The notes below the pieces were generated by a model. The model did not search any database. It worked only from the letters and a program-made list of their open reading frames with translations, and was not told where the DNA came from. A stretch of DNA of 37,440 nucleotides from Bondarzewia mesenterica (lineage: Eukaryota > Basidiomycota > Agaricomycetes > Russulales > Bondarzewiaceae), in the NCBI GenBank assembly GCA_004802705.1, contig SGPL01000342.1, positions 1-37,440 on the forward strand, read 5' to 3'. The position numbers and the translations under genes were made by a program. Shown here one piece after another: positions 21,029-31,310 of the stretch (positions within the stretch are counted from its first letter, which is position 1; each line of letters starts with the position of its first letter).

Positions 21029-23293
21029 TCAACGACGCAGATTTTGGGGGAGTTTCTCCCACAATTTTGGACGATGAGCTTGAATACGAGCACGAACTTC
21101 TGGGACAGCATTGTCCTGGCGAGCGAACTTGAGAAGTATGCGTGCACATTCTACATCTGGCTCTACGTCGTTCTCGCCCTTTCCCATATCTATGCATAGA
21201 AGACGTAGTGCTTCGTGCAACTGGCCCAGGCGACACAAGCATTCCAACCAGGAATACCAGTTCCGAATGTTCAGTCGATAACCGTCCGCCTGGAGCTTCT
21301 TCATGATACGGGTTCCAGCTTGGAGAGCACCCGCATAGCCGCAGGCGTCCAATATGATACTGATGCTGACGTTGTCAACCTTCGCGGAGAGGTAAAGCAT
21401 GTCCCAGACCCGATGAGCATCCTGAAAACAGCCAGCTCTCTGATACGTATCCATCAGTTGGTTCCATAGTGCAGTGTCGGGAGAAATGGAGGGATCGAGA
21501 GTCAGGAGGTGATGCATTTCGCGGATGGAGAGAACGAGTTTGCGGTATGCGTGAAAATCGTCCGAGTCCGAAGAAGAGACGAACTTGGCAACTCGCGCCA
21601 TCTGGCGGAAGATGTCGGTGTAGACTTCGCACGAGGATGGATGACCGGCCTCACGCATGTCCTTGACAATCTGGAAATAATCGCGCCACGGGGGTATAGT
21701 TTTATTACCAAACTGTAGGCTGCTGAAGGTGTGCAGGACCACTGCATAGCCCTTGGCATCAAGCGGGGCTTCGACGAGATCGCGCATGAAGGTGTAAACT
21801 TGAAAGGCTTCGGAGAAGCTGGACGATGAGCGCATGAGGAGGGAAGCTAGGGAAGTAGTCGTCATTTCGGTCAGAGCGATCTTGTGCGTTCGCATTTCAT
21901 GCAATAGGTCGACAGCTATCGGGAAGTATTTTTCTCTATTCTGAGATGCGGTCAGGCCGAGAAGTAGGGAATGGTAGAGATTTTGTCTGGTGGCAAGGGA
22001 GGGTGATTCCGGAGCTTTCAATGAAGTGACGTCAATATCCTTGTACAACTCGAGGGCTTTGTCAAGTTCAGCATCGCTAGGAGCGCGAAAGCCGGATGCG
22101 CAGAGAGCTTGTATGAGAGGTTCGACGAGTGTGAAATCGGGTTTAACACCTGCAAGCTTGGCCTGGGCATATATTCCAAGGACATTTTGTACAGGACGCT
22201 GCGAAGCAAGAGCATTCCCGATCAGAACGGCCCATACGTCCGAGCCAGCATTGATTCCAAGCTTGGTCTGCCAATATAAAAGGTCTTTCGTGGCGCAGGA
22301 GTCGGCAAGAATGGCGATTAAGGTGTGGCGAGAGGGAGTGAAACCTTGACTACGGAAAGATTCAAATAACTGTGTAGCCTTGGCTTTGCCGTGGCTGCGA
22401 AAAGAGTCTGCAAGCCGCGTATTGCGGCTCTGCTCATCGACAGAGGTTCGTGGACCAATCGTTGCCAGATACACCTCTTCGATCTTGCTCGCCTTGACGA
22501 GAAGGCCCTTTTGTGTAAGACCTTCCATCATCAGCGAGAGCAAAGAGGGATCAGGAGGAAGCCGTAGGATGCGAAGATTATCTATAACGCGCAAAGCCTG
22601 CGAGAAGTGACGAGCGGGACTCTGGAAGACGCCGTGAAGCAGCAGCTTGAAAGTCGCGTTCGTAGGGGGGCAGGGCGATTTCGTCATGCGTTCAACAGCT
22701 CTCCACATCATGTCCACGTCCCCCCTTTTTGAGCAGAGTTTAAGTAGCTGGTGCCAATGCTCCGAGGTCAGGCCGCCTGCACCCGGCTTTTGATCCATTG
22801 TGTCAAGCCAATGATAGACTGTTTGAGCATCACCGTGGTGAACCAACTTTCGGATGATAGCGAGCTGGATCTCCGACGTAACAGGTTCCCCGAATAGTGA
22901 TGGCATGTCCTCTAGAATGACATGCATCAGTGCGATATCCTCTGGCATTCCGGAGGAGGCCAGGACCTCTAGAGCATCAAAAAAATCCGCCCTCTGAAGG
23001 GGATTTCGGTCTTTGGTTACTGCACGAAGTCCCTCGGAACGTTTAATGACATTTCGAAGGCAATCGTATGCCTCGTGAACTAGGGGATGACGTTTGGAGC
23101 TGGAGATACTATCCCAGACACGATTACGAAACTGTATTGCGAGTTCGAAAACAGAGGTCGAAGAGGAGGAAGGAAAAGAAGAGATCAATTGTTTATGCAC
23201 TCGGGAGAGTCTGCCATGATCGTTTTTGAAGTATAGCTTTTGAGGGGGACGCGAGACGTACGGAAACCGCTGCAGGGATCTCCAAAAGAACAT
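21029..23293 (-). CDS. Pentatricopeptide-repeat-like protein, probably mitochondrial
   Basis: A single uninterrupted 754-residue frame with an ATG at 23293, unusual here because its neighbours are intron-rich. The N-terminus MFFWRSLQRFPYVSRPPQKLYF is basic and aromatic without acidic residues, as in mitochondrial targeting signals. Tandem degenerate ~35-residue helical hairpins run through the protein, for example the segment around 175-210 (HWHQLLKLCSKRGDVDMMWRA) and near the C-terminus around 610-700 (LWNQLMDTYQRAGCFQDAHRV, then ILDACGYAGALQAGTRIM, then YSWLECLCRLGQLHEALRLL). PPR proteins bind organellar RNA and act in mitochondrial RNA processing or translation. The exact family member is not identifiable from motifs. 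It is divergent from SEC61-gamma, with 320 bp between starts. Confidence 0.85.
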   Translation of the reverse strand: MFFWRSLQRFPYVSRPPQKLYFKNDHGRLSRVHKQLISSFPSSSSTSVFELAIQFRNRVWDSISSSKRHPLVHEAYDCLRNVIKRSEGLRAVTKDRNPLQRADFFDALEVLASSGMPEDIALMHVILEDMPSLFGEPVTSEIQLAIIRKLVHHGDAQTVYHWLDTMDQKPGAGGLTSEHWHQLLKLCSKRGDVDMMWRAVERMTKSPCPPTNATFKLLLHGVFQSPARHFSQALRVIDNLRILRLPPDPSLLSLMMEGLTQKGLLVKASKIEEVYLATIGPRTSVDEQSRNTRLADSFRSHGKAKATQLFESFRSQGFTPSRHTLIAILADSCATKDLLYWQTKLGINAGSDVWAVLIGNALASQRPVQNVLGIYAQAKLAGVKPDFTLVEPLIQALCASGFRAPSDAELDKALELYKDIDVTSLKAPESPSLATRQNLYHSLLLGLTASQNREKYFPIAVDLLHEMRTHKIALTEMTTTSLASLLMRSSSSFSEAFQVYTFMRDLVEAPLDAKGYAVVLHTFSSLQFGNKTIPPWRDYFQIVKDMREAGHPSSCEVYTDIFRQMARVAKFVSSSDSDDFHAYRKLVLSIREMHHLLTLDPSISPDTALWNQLMDTYQRAGCFQDAHRVWDMLYLSAKVDNVSISIILDACGYAGALQAGTRIMKKLQADGYRLNIRNWYSWLECLCRLGQLHEALRLLCIDMGKGENDVEPDVECARILLKFARQDNAVPEVRARIQAHRPKLWEKLPQNLRR

Positions 23294-23613
23294 TCATGCA
23301 GGCGTTCTTCCTGTCACGTCGAAATGGTTATACATAGGTCTACCACGCAAAATTTCGAAGAAAACAAATTGTCAGCTTACCCCGAACGCGCATACACGAT
23401 TTGGTTTCGTAAAGAGGTGGTACGTTGAGAGGAATGGCATTGAAGGGGTATGACAAAATCTCGGTATAGTGTAGTCGTGGGAAAGCTGTTTACTTACTGC
23501 CAGCAACATCGTGTCGTCACGAACAGTTCCACGTCAACACTCAAGGACCACCAGCTCCCAAACTTGCGCACTCCAACATACCCATTCCTTTCTTTACTCA
23601 CTTTCTGCGTACT
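23294..23613. promoter_or_regulatory. Divergent promoter region, PPR protein / SEC61-gamma
   Basis: 320 bp separate the start codons of two divergently transcribed genes. A CT-rich stretch with CTTTCTTTACTCACTTTC sits just before the SEC61-gamma ATG, a common fungal start-site feature. The call is inferred from layout. Confidence 0.5.
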
Positions 23614-24052
23614 ATGTCTGACAAAGTCAAGGAACTGTTGGAAATTCCCCAAGAGTTTGTGCGCGATGGGAACCAGGTACGTGCATAATACGATCTCTCT
23701 GTCATAGCGATCCGCTGACTGTTTGCACCATACAGTTCATGATTCGATGTACAAAGCCGTCTCAGAAAGGTACTTGAAGACTGTGCACCTCTATCCTGGA
23801 GCTGGTTTGACGGTCTCTGTTTCTAGAGTTCGCCCAAATCTGCAAGGCTGTCGCTATTGGTTTCGCGGTCATGGGTTTCATCGGTTATTTTGTCAAGCTA
23901 ATCCACATTCCGATGTAAGTCTCCATGTGCCTTTATGTTGCTGCAATGCTGAACATCTTTTAGTAACAACATCCTCGTGTACGTGTGTCTCTACCTTCCT
24001 GCTATTAACGTCTCACGTCCTTCTTTACTTTTCGGACAGCGGTGGAGCATAG
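23614..24052 (+). CDS. SSS1: Protein translocation channel SEC61 gamma subunit
   Basis: The gamma subunit clamps the Sec61 protein-conducting channel in the endoplasmic reticulum membrane. Five exons (23614-23676, 23736-23769, 23827-23914, 23964-23978, 24040-24052) give 70 residues, the normal size. The sequence reads [19 protein letters not shown], then the cytosolic [10 protein letters not shown] motif, then a single tail-anchor helix ([21 protein letters not shown]) and the conserved end PINNILVGGA. Exon 4 is only 15 nt and exon 5 contributes only 13 nt including TAG. Both are required to give the family's conserved C-terminus, so small exons are well supported. Its linkage with glycine decarboxylase and MIP matches reported mushroom MAT-A neighbourhoods. 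Confidence 0.96.
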
Positions 24053-24689
24053 GTCTGGTTACTTTGACATTGCTGATGAGGTATGCATCCCGCGGGGTGG
24101 GTAGTTGGGTTTAACGTTATTGGCAACTTCGTATGCAGTCACAACTTCAGAGCATCATCTTGGGCAGTCGGTTCTGGGACCTAATAGTCATCTCCCCTCC
24201 GGTCTCATCAGCAGCCCAGGGTTAACTTCTTGTCTCTAAAATGACTACAGAAGTTGTTTTCACTTTTTCATCCGAATGGGCCCCCTGTGAATTCCAAATC
24301 ATTCGTACAAATGGTGCGACTGCTCTTCGTCCTATATGTGAATCTGTGACTCCTCCCATTCCACAGAAGATATCTCCTGATCTGTTATCAGTTGGGTTGC
24401 TGACGGTCGCCGTTGTGCTATTTCGCTTGTCCGCCGCCGCTTCCAGAAACACCACGTTTTTAAAATATCCTGCAAAGCACGTCGTCAGTATATTATGGCT
24501 ATAAAGCTGTCGAGAACCTTATACTTTCTGCGATACCATCACCAGAAAAGCAGCCAAGGGAACTGTGGAGATGGTTTTCATCATAGATAATCCACATTCA
24601 AATGAATCTTTACTTACGTCCAGCTTCCATCATGTAAGGCAACGCAGGGATATTTTTAATCAGGAAGGAAAATGAAGAGCTGTGTATAG
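24053..24689. other. Intergenic, SEC61-gamma 3' region
   Basis: No coding pattern with splice or motif support on either strand. Short open frames are scattered and compositionally random. The boundary with the 7TM gene to the right is approximate. Confidence 0.4.
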
Positions 24690-25960
24690 GCCATGAGTAC
24701 AGCAGACTGCCTTCAATCCAAGCAAAATCGAAGGCTACTATATTTACCCAAGAAGAACCCATGAATATGTGGTGAAAAGGCCCGCACGCAAACAAAGCAT
24801 GATTGCGGGCTTCCTAGTTGCCAGAGGGAAAGTTCGTTTAACGTTGATCCATCGTCGATAGCACTGGATCAGGATCGCGACTGTGGTGAAGAAGATGAGG
24901 GTGTTTTTATTTTGAACAGAGGAGGTCTTGCGTGCAAACGTACGTTCAAAACCTGCTGTGGTGGCCATTACGACCATACAAGGTATAGGCTCAGCATACA
25001 AACGACTGTACTCTATGTCAGAAGGTGTGCAGGTGTTAGTAGACAAAGAACTATGTTGCATACATTGCGTTGATTTTATGAAAGCAATAAATTCCATTCG
25101 AAGGCTTGACTAGCTTGGGGTATCGCGACCCCACCTTTTATGCGCCAAATATGAGATTGATCGAGCACTGTTTTATGGTGTTGACTTACGATAACACCTG
25201 CTATCGTGTATCCCAGAAACGCGAGGTAGGGCATGACGAGAAGCTATGACAGAGTTTACCGGGGGCACACAGGAAACAAAAAACACGAATACATACCACT
25301 ATAGTACTGTAAGTCTTGCTGCTGAGACTGAAGATGATGGACCCAGGGTCTTGGAACGTCGCCCATAGCTATGCCTTCGCCTAAGCAATACGGGCGAGAT
25401 ATCGGTCGTGAAACTCACCTGAATAACAGCAGCCAAACCTGCAACGCAAACCCTGTTGATAGACGGGTTTAGAGAGATAAGACAACTAATCAGAAACGAC
25501 GGAACGCACATGGGAAGGATGCCCATGATCATCGAAGCTTGGGCGATACACAGACTCTTATTGGGTTCTGTTAGACGGTACTGGCCGCTATAAATTCTAT
25601 GATCCGTTCAGCACTTTCAGTAGTCGTATGACTCATCCCGAACGTTGAACTCACAAAAGAGAGAACACGATCGAATAAATAATAATAGTAATGCAGAAAT
25701 TGACGAAGGTTGGATGACGGTGAACATTCTTCGAAAAAAGGAATGTGAGGACGACGATGGGAAGTCCAGCTTGACCGCCGACAAGCAAAAGGGCCGTATA
25801 GACCTCAACGAGCGACCCCAGATTGGGAATTGCTCTTGGTGCTGGATGGGCGCAGATTAACCAGCAAGGCACGTTAGCAACCTGGAAGCAGAGCTGGCAG
25901 CGCAGATGAAATCGTGGAAGAGATGAGGTGGAGCGACATACAAAGCATTCGAAACAAACG
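24690..25960 (-). CDS. Orphan multi-pass (seven-transmembrane-like) membrane protein, ends uncertain
   Basis: A series of minus-strand exons with good GT-AG junctions encodes hydrophobic helices. About 25830-25652 gives LVEVYTALLLVGGQ, GLPIVVLTFLFSKNV, then RHPTFVNFCITIIIYSIVF. About 25592-25513 gives QYRLTEPNKSLCIAQASMIM and ends ILPM. The next exon (to about 25421) reads VCVAGLAAVIQ. About 25372-25301 gives WATFQDPGSIIFSLSS. About 25247-25193 gives LLVMPYLAFLGYTIAGVI. About 25134-25070 includes PKLVKPSNGIYCFHKINA. A further hydrophobic stretch lies near 24880 (LIFFTTVAILIQCYRRW). The order and motifs (RHPTxxNFC, LTEPNxSLCIAQA, NGIYC) match a large mushroom-specific family of predicted 7TM proteins of unknown function. 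They are not the STE3 pheromone receptors of the B mating locus. Start and stop could not be fixed. A start near 25950 is suggested by PPHLFHDFICAASS. Confidence 0.55.
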
Positions 25961-26932
25961 ATCGGATGATCAACAGTCTTCTATATTCTTAACGAACCAT
26001 GGGCATGTGTAGATAATCAAGTAGGGGGTCAAGTACTGGCAGCGACGGGCCTGCATAGAGGGGAAAGGGAGTGAGGGCACTCACCTGATATCCATTTATG
26101 TTTTTATGTCGCCACGAACCCTCCCTCGCGAATTCCAAGCTTCGGAGTGATGGCCCTAAGGGAAAAGGCTATCCCATGGGCCACCGTCCAGTACCCNGTG
26201 CGTAACGGTAACTTGTATGATTCTCGTTGACCGCGGCCATATGCAGGCATATGCACGTTCTGAGACAATTCTGAGATCACCAATATACCCTTCCTGAGTT
26301 ATATGCCCGGCATCCGTACTGGTTCCGGATCACGAAAGACGCATGATCCCATGTCGAAACGGCATAGCCCGCATATGGAGGAGATAATACGAGGTCAAGT
26401 TGAAGCCAGACGGGTGCAAGTTGTATTGGGGCTTTCCTGGACAATAACCGCTGAATACACAAACAACCTGGACATGGGATAATGAGTGCGGACATTGCTC
26501 GGCGCCCATGCAGATTCAAGAGCATGGAGCCAAATTTTCTCGGTCAGCAAATCATTCGATCAAAACTGAATGATCCAGGGACGATCTGTCATGAATTTGG
26601 CGTAGTTATCTGAACGTAGGTACCTGAACAAAGCAAGTTGACATCTACACGACAAAAGTAACTCCAACCTCACAAGCCAAATGACGCTTGAGTGCTGAGC
26701 GCTTGAACCCAGATATAGAGAAATTAATGAAGATTTGGACCGAAAACAAAGGAAATAATCGTGATGATGAACCACGATGGAAAGCCGTGACGTCGTGCTG
26801 CAGCCATGAAGTAGAGAAAGTCTAACAATAAATTAGTGGATGGACGTAGATTAGCCTGGGTTGGTTGAGCAATATCAGGCTGGGCAGGCCCGTCTAGCCC
26901 GGGTCATAGTGTTGAATGTATTGTCCGGTCTT
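25961..26932. other. Gene-poor stretch with an ambiguous base
   Basis: About 970 bp between the 7TM gene and the end of glycine decarboxylase. An N occurs at 26197. Short frames exist on both strands but none shows motifs or splicing logic. The upstream region of the 7TM gene and the 3' region of GLYDH are expected here. Confidence 0.4.
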
Positions 26933-29900
26933 CTATGAGAAGTCGTGGGCAGTATGCTCCACTGAAGGGCAGTCGCACTGAGATGATTAAAAGCCGTCAA
27001 AACATTTCAATGAAACAAAGGGCAAGCGAACTTACGATGAGGTGCAAGTCACCATAAGCTGACAGAGGTCGGTAAGTTGGTAATTCGTGTAGGTAGCAAA
27101 AGGAATACATACCATCGTCTACTCTTGAGATTGTCGGCCAGAATTTCTTCTCGCGCAGCCACGGGACGGGGTACGCAGCCCTCTGACGTGAATATGGGCT
27201 GCGGTCAAAATAGTCAGTCAGTTGAACCATGACCGTCGTGCAGAGAGAACGTACCGGTTCCATTCCTCCTCCGACAACGAGACGACAGAAATGGGGTGGG
27301 GAGCGTTCTTAAGGAGATTGTTATCCTTTGGCTGTTTGCCTGCGATGATTTCCTCCGCTTCTTTACGAATTTCAATCATGGCATCACAGAACCTGTCAAT
27401 CTCCTCAAGACTCTCGGACTCTGTAGGCTCAATCAACATGCACGTAGATATCGGCCAGGAGCAGGTGGGTGGGTGGAAACCATAATCCTATCGAGAACAT
27501 GTAAGTGATCACACGCGAACAGAATTTTTTGCCTCCATACCTGCAGACGCTTCGCGAAATCTGTAACTTTCAACCCAGCAGCCTTGTCAAACTCGGCAAG
27601 GTCAATTAGAAGCTCGTGAGCGACACGCCCGTTGGCATTCTTGTATCTGAGATTGTAGTGACCAGAAAGACGGTGCGCCATGTAGTTAGCGTTCAGCAAA
27701 GCAATCTTGGTGGAATCAGCGAGCCCTTGGCCACCGAGCATCTTGATGTAGGCCCAAGAGATAAGAAGAATCGAAGCACTGCCGAAAGGAGCGGCAGCAA
27801 CAGCATTGATCGCTTTGTCGCCTCCAGTTGCGACGATAGGATGCGACGGGAGGAAAGGCGCAAGATGTTCGGTAACGCAGATTGGACTGATGCATGGAAA
27901 CTTAGCAAGGTATGAATTGCACGAGTACTAGCAACTTACCCGACACCGGGACCGCCTCCACCATGTGGGCTGATAAACCATTAGAAAGGGTTTATGTTGT
28001 AAAAAGACGAGACGCACATAGCGAAAGTTTTATGCAGATTCAGATGACAGACGTCACCACCGCAGACGGCGGGGTTTGTAAGGCCGACTTGCGCGTTGAG
28101 GTTTGCACCTGGACGCTACTCAATGAACGGAGATAGATCGAAGTCAAACAGTAACTTACCATCCAGATACACTTGACCGCCATTGTCATGGATGACTTTG
28201 CAGGCCTTAAAATGAGGTCAACAACATGCAGTGCGGGAATTGTGTCTGCCAAACATACATCCTGAACACCGGCTTCGAAAACACCAAAACGTTGACGGAT
28301 ACGTAATCTAGACAGATGTCAGACCAAGATTGCTCCCATCAACTGCTGAGGCTCACCATGAAAGCGGCCAGGTTGTCCTTGTGCTTTTCAGCTTTCGCCT
28401 TGAGATCCACGAGGTCCAGGCTACCGTCCGGCAATGTCTTGATAGGAACAACCTTGAGGCCTGCCATGACAGCCGACTTTAACAAACCGTACATTAGCGG
28501 ACGAAAGCAACATTGAGGTGAGGTGCTCCTTACTGCAGGATTCGTGCCATGGGCGCTAACAGGAATCAGACAGATATCACGATGAGACTCCCCACGCGAC
28601 TCGTGGTAAGCCCTGATGACACTGAGGCCAGTATATTCACCCGCTGCACCAGAGTTGGGTTGCAATGAGCAGGCAGAGAAGCCAGTGATCTTGCAAAGAT
28701 CAGATTCCAATTCCTGGTGTTGCTGAACGTGAGAATATGTAGTGATGATCGACAACAAACATCATACCTTGATCATCTCAAGATACCCCTTGACCTGGTC
28801 TGAGGGCGCAAACGGATGAACAGAACCGAACTCCGGCCAGGTCAACGGCGCCATGCTGCTCGTGCTGTTGAGTTTCATCGTGCAACTGCCAAGAGGAATC
28901 ATGGCGTGGACAAGAGACAGGTCCTTCGACTGAAGATGGTGGATGTAACGCAGCATTTGGGTCTCTGAATGGTGACTGTTGAACACGGAATGGGGAAGGA
29001 ATTCAGACGTTCGAGCCAGGGGCTGAGGGATCGCAGTGGAAGGTTCGTATGAGGGCAGAGTAGACAATGTGACGGAGGGAGCAGAGACGGCGGATGCAAA
29101 AACGTTAACAAGGCGCACGAAGTCAACCGGGCCTACACTCTCATCCAGAGTAACTCCGACGTGCTCGCTGTCAATTTTGCGAAGGTTCACCCCAGCTGTA
29201 GCAGACGCTTGGTGAAGAACATCAGCATTCTGCACAGCGCCAGTGACATTGAGCGTGAGAGTATCGAAGAAGTCCGCGTTTGTAACTCTGAAGCCGTATT
29301 GCTCAACAGTCGTCTTTAAAAGCTGGGTAAGACCGTGAACTTTGGCCGCGATACGCTTAAGACCCTTTGGACCGTGATAGACAGCGTACATAGCCGACAT
29401 GTTTGCAAGGAGAGCTTGGCTAGTACAGATATTGCTGGTAGCCTTCTCGCGGCGAATATGCTGCTCCCGAGCTTCGCAAACAGTCAATAAAATCGAGAGC
29501 TAGATCGGGCAAGAAAGGCTCACTCTGCAACGCCAAACGATACGCGGGCTGACCGTTAGCGTCACGACTTCGACCAATCAACCGTCCAGGCATCTTCCTC
29601 TTCAGCTTCTCCGTGCAGGCAAAGAACGCAGCGTGAGGGCCACCAAAACCAGCAGGAACGCCAAAACGGGCAGAATTTCCGAAGACGATGTCGGCACCCC
29701 ATTCGCCAGGGGGTTTCAACATGGTCAAGGCGAGAAGATCTGTAGCGACGGTGACCAATGCTCCCGACGCGTGAACCCAGTCTGCGAGTTCTCCAAAGTC
29801 CTTGATAGCACCGTCGACATCCGGATATTGAAGTAGGATACCACACAAATCGGCACGGAGAGCCTCATCCTTCGGAGCCGTATTCGCGTCGCCGACAACC

Positions 29901-30726
29901 AACCGAACACCATACCCTTTAGCACGCGTGCGGAGAACACCAATTGTCTGAGGTAATACTCCCTTATCCACGAAAAACGTCTTCTTCTTGTGGCCAGAAG
30001 CGACATAGGCCATGATCATGGCCTCCGCTGCAGCGGTGGCCTCGTCCAAGAGCGAAGCGTTGGCGATATGCATTGAAGTCAAGGACATAATCATTGTCTG
30101 GAAGTTCACCAGAGATTCCAAGCGCCCTGTTAATTAGCAGATGAGAGATCAGTATGACAAGAATGGTTCAAACGACACACCTTGGGCGATTTCAGGCTGA
30201 TAGGGGGTATATTGAGTGTACCACGCAGGGTTCTCCAGGACCTTCAGACGAACGTAATGAGTCGGTCGGTCTCCGTCCCTAGTGCACAACTCACATTACG
30301 TAGGACAACAGGAGGCACGACAGCATTATGGTATCCCATTCCAATGTAGCTTTTGAAAGGCTTGTTAGCATGCGCAAGCTGCTTCGCCCTCGAGCTCAAC
30401 TCGTCCTCGCTCAAGGACGCGATGACTTCGTCGGTCAAGGAGGCGGGCGAAATCCTGATTTTCGGCGGCACTGTCGCCTGCACGAAAGACTCCATCGACT
30501 CGTACCCCAGCTTCGACAGCATATGCGCGGCTTCAGCATCGTCCGGTCCAATGTGTCGATCCGGAAAGGTGTCCAGCGCCGCGAACAGCGACGAAGGGGG
30601 CTTAGCGGTAGCGAGACCTCGCCATGTTAGGCATTGAGGTCCGTGACGGGAACCTCGAGAAAGAGATTCATATCGACCAACGAGCTGTCTGCGTGACACA
30701 CCGGAGGCAAAGCGCAACGCCGCCAT
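26933..30726 (-). CDS. GCV2: Glycine dehydrogenase (decarboxylating), P-protein of the glycine cleavage system
   Basis: This PLP enzyme decarboxylates glycine in the mitochondrial matrix and passes the aminomethyl group to the H-protein lipoyl arm. Fifteen exons fit: 30726-30295, 30241-30181, 30126-29524, 29471-28768, 28722-28534, 28476-28357, 28307-28259, 28205-28160, 28108-28018, 27969-27940, 27886-27541, 27487-27255, 27198-27113, 27058-27036, 26977-26933, about 1018 residues, normal size. The N-terminus [19 protein letters not shown] is a mitochondrial presequence. Landmarks: [59 protein letters not shown], and the PLP-lysine motif [13 protein letters not shown] (Lys near 761) followed by PHGGGGPG. 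The end reads AYGDLHLI then CDCPSVE. Exon 7 has an extra base in an A4 run (28286-28289, plus strand): three would restore the conserved ITYPSTFGVFE. Exon 14 is 23 nt. Confidence 0.96.
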
Positions 30727-31310
30727 CGACGAGCAAGGATACGACGCCCGACGGGAAACAGGAAATGAGGATGGTACGAGGAGACGAAGAAAAAGGCGTC
30801 TGCCGCCCCGGTCGCGCTCATGTTGTTGAGCATTCACCGAGCTATTCACCGAGTACACAGTGTCTTATCGTCTAGTAGGTCCCTCTCACAACGAACCGAG
30901 TCGAAGACCTCAGCTCTATTCCCGAGCCAATAATTTCCTTTGGTGAAAAAGCTTTTTCACTCCTGCCTTTTCAGGTGACTCGGAGCAAACATGGCGGGAT
31001 TTACGTCCCGCCCTTCTCCGTCCTTCACGGTATCTGCGGCATGTGAATTCCTCTGTCTCGTCTGGACCTGCAGAAGCTTGCAGAAGTCTCCAGGCTCTAG
31101 AAATTCGGAGACGAGCGCTACCAGGCGCTACCAGTCTTGTATCTATATAATACAGTGCACGGAAGCCTTTCATTCATCTCCCAGAGCATCTAAATAGACG
31201 ACCAACTTCGATGCTACCGTTAGACTCGCGAAAAAGACTAACATGGCGTCCTCCAGGTTGCGTCAAGACTTGTTAACTTACTTAGATCGCGACTGAAACC
31301 ATGTTTCATT
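30727..31310. other. Glycine decarboxylase upstream region / ARMH3 3' region
   Basis: 584 bp between two minus-strand genes. The minus-strand frame upstream of the GLYDH ATG stays open to about 30858 but contains no other ATG, so I keep 30726 as the start. No RNA gene or other CDS was seen. Confidence 0.45.

Noticed and set aside
23614..24120. Longer SEC61-gamma isoform continuing through the last intron
   Set aside because: The family ends with a GGA/GGS-type tail, which splicing at 23978/24040 reproduces exactly.
30727..30858. Upstream extension of glycine decarboxylase beyond ATG 30726
   Set aside because: The frame is open but contains no ATG upstream, and the presequence starting MAALRFASG is typical.
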